Shown in pieces: positions 23,406 through 28,790 of a DNA stretch of 28,790 nt; the stretch's first letter is position 1; every line of letters begins with the position of its first letter. Position numbers and translations under genes: made by a program. The notes below the pieces were generated by a model, which saw nothing but the letters and a program-made list of their open reading frames with translations, was not told the DNA's origin and did not search any database. The DNA is from Paramacrobiotus richtersi (lineage: Eukaryota > Tardigrada > Eutardigrada > Parachela > Macrobiotidae), in contig JAQGAU010000408.1 in the NCBI GenBank assembly GCA_034698045.1, positions 1 to 28,790 on the forward strand. The letters are read 5' to 3'.

Positions 23406-25996
23406 ATGTTCAGAATATTGTTTATATTTACTGCTTTGTCGTCCGTCTTGATAGCAGCTTCCACGCATAAAGGTCATCACGAAACTATCCAGTAAGTAAG
23501 AACTCGGTTACTTTTTGGGTTGTTTGAACAAACTATGGATGAAATCTAGATATGTCGGGAATAGTAAAGGGCGCACATGGGAAGCCGGACCAACCAGTCT
23601 GACTGAATACGACATGGATATCTTAAGAATACTGGCCGGTACCAAAATAACCCCAATTGAGGATTTAAGAAAACTGCCGGTTAGAAAGGCTGGCAAGGAA
23701 GTCACTAATCGCCTGACTTTACCGACGACTTTTGACGCACGATCAGCGTGGCCAAACTGCGCCACTATCAAGGAAATACGTCACCAAGGAATGTGTGGAT
23801 CGTGTTGGGTGAATAATTTATAAATAAATTAATTCGTAATCCGTAAATAATTCGTATTGCTAAACGTTAGCGTACAAAATTATCAGCTTAAAAAAATTGT
23901 TACGGACTTATTAGGCACATGCTGGCATTTCTGTATTATCCGACAGAATTTGTATTGCATCATCCGGTCAAGATGTCAACGTAAAGTTGGCGGTGCAAGA
24001 CCCATTAATCTGCAACGGAGGAAATAAGAATCTATGGTAAGTAGAACGAGATCAAACAAGATAAGCCTGATGACTTCATTTAAGCGGTTTTTAGCGCTGG
24101 CGGTCAAGTGGAAGTTCCCTACGTTATGTTTATTAACAAAGGCATCGTAACCGGTGGAGATTACGGGAGTAAGGAAGGCTGCATGCCATACCAGTCCTAT
24201 CCATCTGTAGCAGCTCTGGCGACCAATTCGTCCAGTTGTAACCAGACTTGCTCCAATCCGCTGTTTACGCAGACATACACTCAAGACAAGTATTTCGGTA
24301 CGATGATAAGCTAACAGCTGATTACAACAGCTGATTAGCTCTACATAGTGGCCGCATGCGCAAGGCATTCAGCTGTACAATGGTGTGCCGATCCTCTCTT
24401 GTCCCATTGTCCACTGAGCTATTCATCAGACAATGAAAACCTTCGGCTTCGGAAGCTAATTCTGAATAAGAAAGTTTTCCCGATCTGAGATTGCGAGACG
24501 ACAATGGACGTGTTTTCGTCCAGAAAGACTAAAAACGAATCTTGAAAAAACTTTAAAATTGCAACATAAATCCGAAAAAACACTTCAGAAATTGTGTTTT
24601 TTCCGATTTATCTAATCATTTCTGAGCTTTCTCGAATTCTTTTGCGCATGCGGCCATTATGCAGAGATATTTTAAAACTTACAGATAGCGCAAAAATACC
24701 ATCTATTCTGGGCTCACTGTCGTTTGCTACCAGTGAGCTTAAAACAGTTTCCTTTTAGGCACGACATATTACGTAATGGGAAACCTGTTCAGCGGTCCAT
24801 CAGGTGGCGCTGCTGTTTCCGTCAAAAACGAATCAGTTATCAAGCAAATCCAGTACGAACTGATGACCAACGGACCCATGACGGCCGTTATCTTTCAGCT
24901 GTACGAAGATCTCTACTCGTACAAATCCGGGGTGTATCAGCATATAACCGGGCAGAGCGCTGGAGCACACGCGGCGAAATTGATAGGGTGGGGTACCGAG
25001 AATAATGTGGATTACTGGCTGCTGGCTAATTCCTGGGGTACCGGCTGGGGAACGGGGGGATTCTTTAAGGTCATCCGAGGCGTTAATCATCTGGGTATTG
25101 AGGACTATCTTATTACTGGCTTGGCAAAACGAGTGACGACGACCACGGGCGCTACTACGGTGACCTGTACCACAACGACGACGACCACCAAAACAACAAC
25201 TACGACCACGCCTACCACGACCACCACGCCTTATACGATTCCACCGAAATCAGGGCGTCCAGCTGGTAAAAAAACCTTTACGACACATTGATAATGAAAT
25301 TATCTAAAGCGCGCAATGAACAATTTAACTTGCTGAAGATAAACAGATTCCCCGTTATTTCTGTTTGTTGTTTTTTGGAGATTATAATTAGTTCGGTTCC
25401 ATGAACGTGAAAGTCTCACATAGTACGTTACATAGAGTTTCAGCGGCTGTATTTGAATCACTAGATATATTTTAAGGAACTGAATCAAGCGCTGAAACGT
25501 GGGCTTTTTCAGTGGAACTACGACGACCTTTCTTACAGGTTACGACCGTTGCGACCAGCTGTTCTGCTACGACAAACCCGACGGCGACCATTACCTCAGT
25601 CCCTGCAGTATCCATTACTGCAACTGCCGGAACAAAGTCCCACAACTTCAAAAGTGCAGCAACGGAGACTACTACGAGAAGTCCACATCCTCCTGCCAGT
25701 CACCCAGTTACGCGTTCTGCTTTCCTAAACAGTCTGCACCTCTAAGCAAAACGACCTGGCCAGCTGTTAATCCGCTATTAGCCAAAGTTTGTAACTTGCA
25801 GAATTGTCAGGGAAGAGGCGGTCAGCATACATGGTATGCACTGGGGTTGTGTTCGCCGTATTGGTGCTACTGCTGGTCGGATATGAAACCGCCTCAGCAA
25901 GCAGCGCAGACGTGTCCGTCTGGGATGCTGTTTGACTTTCGCACGGAGAAAGGGAACTGTGCACCCCCTAGCGATCTTGTTTGGTGCAACAGTTAG
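23406..25996 (+). CDS. Cathepsin-B-like cysteine protease with two C-terminal chitin-binding domains
   Basis: Secreted papain-family (C1A) protease of about 544 aa. Exons: 23406-23491, 23550-23808, 23915-24036, 24095-24297, 24759-25265 and 25539-25996; phases agree. Residues 1-18 are a signal peptide, followed by a short cathepsin-B-type propeptide (TWEAG). The mature part starts near [14 protein letters not shown]. Catalytic residues are Gln108 and Cys114 (QGMCGSCW), His294 ([11 protein letters not shown]) and Asn314 (NSWGTGWG). The region corresponding to the occluding loop lacks the two neighbouring His residues, so endopeptidase instead of dipeptidyl exopeptidase activity is likely. Residues 350-392 are a Thr-rich mucin-like linker. 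Two six-Cys peritrophin/CBM14-type domains follow (about 397-453 and 477-542). Reading through the exon 5 donor at 25266 instead ends the protein at 25291 without chitin-binding domains. A role in gut digestion or cuticle/peritrophic matrix is inferred. Confidence 0.9.
24309..24336 (+). repeat. Short tandem duplication beside the MITE-like element
   Basis: AACAGCTGATTA occurs twice with one base between (about 24313-24337), just left of the inverted-repeat element in intron 4. It may be unrelated simple duplication. Confidence 0.5.
24344..24661. mobile_element. MITE-like inverted-repeat element in protease intron 4
   Basis: A 318-bp segment is bounded by 20-bp terminal inverted repeats, 24344-24363 and 24642-24661, which agree at 19 of 20 positions (core GGCCGCATGCGCAA). 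It contains no coding capacity and lies wholly inside the intron 24298-24758, which is much longer than the gene's other early introns (58-106 bp). It has an internal hairpin (24568-24609). A target-site duplication is not clear, so the superfamily cannot be assigned. Confidence 0.6.
24568..24609. repeat. Strong hairpin inside the MITE-like element
   Basis: Arms 24568-24583 and 24594-24609 (AAATCCGAAAAAACAC and its near reverse complement) pair at 15 of 16 positions around a 10-base loop. Likely part of the element's structure. Confidence 0.75.
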
Positions 25997-26083
25997 AGAC
26001 GCAAATGTGTTTTTATTGTTGTAATATTATTAACCACATCTGATTAAACTTCCTGGCACTGTTTACGCAACTGCAATTGGAGC

Positions 26084-26088
26084 ATTGT
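26084..26088 (+). repeat. 5' target-site duplication (ATTGT)
   Basis: ATTGT directly precedes the TG end of the first LTR and is repeated at 27527-27531 directly after the CA end of the second LTR. It is a perfect 5-bp duplication made on insertion. Confidence 0.9.
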
Positions 26089-26275
26089 TGTAGTGTCCTT
26101 GTGAATTCACGTGTTTACTGTTGTGCGGTCATTCCTGCCGCCATCCTGAATGTGCCTTAGCTACAGCTACATCGTTGTTGTTATGGTACCTGATTCTGCC
26201 AGTTCAGTTAGATCAAGAACTGGCCAGTGTAAACTTGTAATATTAAACTTATATTACATTCACGCATACACCACA
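26089..26275 (+). repeat. Left LTR
   Basis: 187 bp, TG...CA ends, no difference from the right LTR found by eye. Contains ATTAAA near 26242, a possible poly(A) signal for the element's transcript. Confidence 0.95.
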
Positions 26276-26310
26276 AATTGGCGTGAAGTTTTCGAGCTCG
26301 TGGGGCTTGC

Positions 26311-27264
26311 ATGCCGCCCGCGGCGCCACCCGGTACCACTCCTAGCCCTTCTAATCCGGCTAATACTACTACAATTTCTCATTCCACTACGACTACTGCC
26401 ACTAGTACAGACGCAATCCTGTCCAATACTACGGGCGATTCCACCCAGCACCAGCGTGCCTCCGGTACCCGACGCAGTCTACTTATGGCTCAGCACATCC
26501 TCCGATTGGAGAAATGGAATCCTGATGAGCTCACCTGGCCGGAATGGCTGGAGAAGTACGAAAACTATGTCGAGATGACCGGAGTCCCCGATGACCGAAA
26601 GGTCAACCTGCTTTTGGATTCCTTGGGAGCCAGGCCTTTCAAGCGACTGATGGCCATGTGTCGCCCCAAAAAGCCAAAAGAGTTTCCGCTGGATGAGCTC
26701 CTGGAAAAGCTCCGAACCAGGTACACCGCTTTTACTTTCCGTAAAGTGGAAATTGCGAAGTTCTTCAAGGTCACCCAAGCTTCCGGTGACTCCCTGGAAG
26801 ATTTCTCCGAGAAACTCCAGGATGCGACATCCTACTGCGACTTCCCTGACAACGTCCTGGATGACAACCTCTGCGCCGCGTTCCTAAATGGTCTCCAGAA
26901 TGAAGGTACTCGAATCCATTTGATGACTCGTGATCTTCAATCTTTCGAAGAAACCCTTCAATTGGCTAAGAAATACGAAGCCGGACGCAGTGAGGGAAAA
27001 CAATCCCGGAATCCGGACGCAAACGTCATGAAGGTCCAAGGGAAACGCCCAGGTCGCAATACTAATACGTCCTACAAGTGCCGTAGCTGCGGTTCCGACA
27101 GCCACCAGCGAGAAACCTGTAAGTTCCGAAATGCCGCTTGTAATTCCTGCGGTCGCAAGGGCCACATCGAGAAGGCATGCGAATCTCGGAGCAACCAGGG
27201 CTGGCGAGGTACCAACTACATCACTTCCGATTCCCTGGACCCGCCTCCTTACGATATTCTTTGA
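26311..27264 (+). CDS. Gag-like capsid/nucleocapsid protein of the LTR element
   Basis: 317 codons from ATG 26311, the first ATG after the left LTR and candidate primer site. The N terminus is Thr/Ser/Pro-rich and low complexity (1-50). A retrotransposon-gag-type helical capsid region follows (about 65-215, with WPEWLEKYENY and LLLDSLGA). The basic C-terminal part has two CCHC zinc knuckles of spacing CX2CX4HX4C (257-270 and 277-290), expected to bind element RNA. A PPPY motif near the C terminus (311-314) resembles the PPxY late-domain motif that recruits WW-domain ubiquitin ligases. The frame is intact, agreeing with recent insertion. The family is probably Ty3/gypsy-like from gag character, but without pol this is uncertain. 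Confidence 0.9.
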   Translation: MPPAAPPGTTPSPSNPANTTTISHSTTTTATSTDAILSNTTGDSTQHQRASGTRRSLLMAQHILRLEKWNPDELTWPEWLEKYENYVEMTGVPDDRKVNLLLDSLGARPFKRLMAMCRPKKPKEFPLDELLEKLRTRYTAFTFRKVEIAKFFKVTQASGDSLEDFSEKLQDATSYCDFPDNVLDDNLCAAFLNGLQNEGTRIHLMTRDLQSFEETLQLAKKYEAGRSEGKQSRNPDANVMKVQGKRPGRNTNTSYKCRSCGSDSHQRETCKFRNAACNSCGRKGHIEKACESRSNQGWRGTNYITSDSLDPPPYDIL

Positions 27265-27330
27265 TCTTCTGGTAAACAAATTAAACTGATAACACCGAGA
27301 CGAAAGTTTTCGTTATTGTTTTTATAACGT

Positions 27331-27339
27331 GGGGAGGAA
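27331..27339 (+). other. Polypurine tract
   Basis: GGGGAGGAA directly abuts the right LTR, the expected position for the plus-strand primer of reverse transcription. Confidence 0.8.
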
Positions 27340-27526
27340 TGTAGTGTCCTTGTGAATTCACGTGTTTACTGTTGTGCGGTCATTCCTGCCGCCATCCTGA
27401 ATGTGCCTTAGCTACAGCTACATCGTTGTTGTTATGGTACCTGATTCTGCCAGTTCAGTTAGATCAAGAACTGGCCAGTGTAAACTTGTAATATTAAACT
27501 TATATTACATTCACGCATACACCACA
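27340..27526 (+). repeat. Right LTR
   Basis: 187 bp, same length and apparently same sequence as the left LTR. Confidence 0.95.
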
Positions 27527-27531
27527 ATTGT
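27527..27531 (+). repeat. 3' target-site duplication (ATTGT)
   Basis: Matches ATTGT at 26084-26088 and follows the terminal CA of the right LTR. Confidence 0.9.
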
Positions 27532-28555
27532 ACTGTAAGAAACCGCATTTTTCTGTTGCTGCCGTAAGGAATCAAGGCATCGGTGCTGGGTACACTGCCA
27601 CGTACTAATGCGGTTTTTGAATGATGAGACTGGTGTTGTTTGTTTTAGTTTCTGTTTTCGGTGCTGACATAACTGCAGTAGTGATTTTAGCGCCAGCTTC
27701 GTTATACCATATTATCAATAAACTTTTTGTGTACTGTTAATCTGTACCTGGAATGTATAGGTACATTGTCTGATGTGTCGTAAAATGTTCTTGTGTCGGC
27801 CAAACTGGAACAACTGATTAAAAAAGCTTCTTATATTACCGTGAGGTTGCCAACTGGACTAACCGAACGGTTAAATTTCTCCGTAAACTGTCTTTCCGTA
27901 CTGGAATGGCCAAGTACACCATCATTACATTTTGATCGTACATATATATAAGAGACCTGTACTGAAGAGAACGAGCTAGGCAAAGACCAAACAAGGTCTA
28001 CCAAAAAGTACTAGGAAATTGTTTTTGTCTTGTGGGTATTCATATTTCTGAAGAACAACAGCTCTGCTTGCCTTCTCATCGGCCAATCCGGCAATAATGT
28101 TCCCTAGCTCACCTCCAGGCCGTCAATAACGTCACCCGAGTTCAGCACCGGCAATAATGTCCCCTTACTGCCCACCGACAGCGACGCCTAATCGGGCGAA
28201 AATTTGTTTATGGTCACACCCGTGGCGGTTGTAGCGCTTGGTGGCAGTACTCGGGCTGGTCTGGTTTTTATCCAGCCACCATGCAGGTCTGGAGTTACAA
28301 TTTTGGCGATGGTTATAAAGGATACCCGGCAATAATGTCCGTGGGGACATTTTGGCATGGGTACATACAGTAATTGACGGTCACACACAAATTTCGCCAC
28401 GTGTATTCTACAGTGTAAACGGAATGAACTAAGACTACTAGGAGAATACTGGCGCAATCGGCATTATATGAAGAATTACGCGTCAAAAAGCGGAATATCT
28501 GAAGAATACTGACGGAATACGGTAGAATACGAGCGACATAAGGGTACTTATAGTT
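27532..28555. other. Non-coding region right of the LTR element
   Basis: No gene recognised. Contains a 10-bp inverted repeat (AAACCGCATT at 27540-27549 and AATGCGGTTT at 27607-27616), a TATA-like TATATATAAG at 27943-27952 without a following recognisable gene, and three copies of a short repeat (28088-28341). Minus-strand frames around 28165-28457 show no motif. Confidence 0.45.
28088..28341 (+). repeat. Three dispersed copies of CCGGCAATAATGT(T/C)CC
   Basis: Near-identical 15-17-bp copies begin at 28088, 28148 and 28326, spaced about 60 and 178 bp, with unrelated sequence between them. The third is followed by GGGGACATT, giving an inverted pair AATGTCC/GGACATT around a short loop. Function unknown; could be protein-binding sites or remnants of a decayed tandem repeat. 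Confidence 0.6.
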
Positions 28556-28758
28556 CATGGTACTACCAGTGGTACTGGTAGTGGTTCTGGTAATGGTACT
28601 GGTACTGGTACTGGTAATGGTTATGGTACTGGTACTGGTAATGGTTATGGTTATGGTACTGGTACTGGTACTGGTTATGGTACTGGTACTGGTACTGGTA
28701 GTGGTACTGGTTATGGTAGTGGCACTGGTTATGGTAGTGGTATTGGTACTGGCAGTGG
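28556..28758 (+). repeat. (GGTNNT)n microsatellite/minisatellite
   Basis: About 200 bp of GGT alternating with ACT, AAT, TAT, AGT or TCT. Read in the GGT frame it codes a (Gly-X)n run with X being Thr, Asn, Tyr or Ser. That frame is open from about 28520 to the window edge with no stop but no clear start. On the minus strand it gives a Thr/Ser/Ile run in the frame 28313-28780. A simple repeat is the default reading; part of a Gly-rich structural gene is possible. Confidence 0.85.
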
Positions 28759-28790
28759 GCCGCACCACCAGGCCAAACACATGAACGGAC

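Larger units (their letters stand above)
26089..27526 (+). mobile_element. Complete gag-only LTR retroelement (TR-GAG-like, non-autonomous)
   Basis: The 1438-bp element has two 187-bp LTRs (26089-26275, 27340-27526) that start TGTAG and end CACA. They read as identical throughout, and a 5-bp target duplication flanks them. A polypurine tract GGGGAGGAA (27331-27339) abuts the right LTR. The 1064-bp interior holds only a gag-like gene. There are 75 bp between its stop and the right LTR, so protease, reverse transcriptase, RNase H and integrase are absent and not merely decayed. It must be mobilised by a partner element. The sequence after the left LTR (from 26276) is a candidate primer site, but I could not match it to a tRNA. 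It sits 92 bp after the protease stop, in the same orientation. Confidence 0.93.

Noticed and set aside
24776-25291. Protease ending at 25291 as the only product
   Set aside because: A good donor at 25266 and acceptor at 25538 join in phase to an exon encoding two chitin-binding domains, so the short form is treated as a possible isoform only.
26150-26578. ORF crossing from the left LTR into gag
   Set aside because: Wrong frame relative to the zinc knuckles, and starts inside the LTR.
26479-26778. Minus-strand ORFs inside the gag gene
   Set aside because: Antisense shadows of the gag frame with no motif of their own.
28313-28780. Minus-strand Thr/Ser-rich ORF
   Set aside because: Its first half is only the translated (GGTNNT)n repeat and the rest has no motif.
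1-28790. tRNA, rRNA or CRISPR features
   Set aside because: I looked for T-arm signatures, rRNA-like blocks and regular repeat-spacer arrays and saw none; a covariance-model scan would be needed to exclude divergent small RNAs.

Overview
The window is nuclear DNA from a small animal, most likely a compact-genome ecdysozoan. A tardigrade-like source is my inference and cannot be proven here. The case rests on split genes with GT-AG introns of about 55 bp to 1.2 kb, GC-rich exons in AT-rich introns, animal-type families (PERK kinase, seven-helix receptor, GPI-anchored alpha-carbonic anhydrase, chitin-binding domains), and an LTR element. I see no operon, CRISPR array, rRNA or tRNA. All gene models were assembled by hand from conserved motifs, splice sites and codon phase. 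Phase closes at every junction, but no transcript evidence was available.

Layout. 1-1240: nothing recognised. 1258-5924: a tandem duplication of a seven-helix receptor gene. The left copy (1858-2556) is a pseudogene and the right copy (4839-5924) is intact with one intron. 6597-9564, minus strand: a six-exon secreted, probably GPI-anchored alpha-carbonic anhydrase of about 438 aa, with all zinc ligands and the proton-shuttle His. 9565-11984: no recognisable gene. 11985-19967: an eleven-exon EIF2AK3/PERK-type ER-stress kinase of about 1040 aa. Its introns hold tandem and inverted AT-rich repeats. 20449-21890: a GC-richer block with unrecognised, apparently frame-broken minus-strand ORFs. 23406-25996: a six-exon cathepsin-B-like protease joined through a Thr-rich linker to two CBM14-type chitin-binding domains. 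It has a small GATA-site cluster upstream and a MITE-like insertion in intron 4. 26089-27526: a complete, very young LTR retroelement with two apparently identical 187-bp LTRs and a 5-bp target duplication, carrying only a gag gene. 27532-28790: no gene, a dispersed short repeat, and a (GGTNNT)n array at the right edge.

The genes do not form an obvious pathway. The most notable points are the gag-only LTR element (TR-GAG-like), the protease/chitin-binding fusion with possible intron-retention isoforms, the N-glycosylated N-terminal extension on the carbonic anhydrase, and a sawtooth switch from C-ending to G-ending codons within individual PERK exons.
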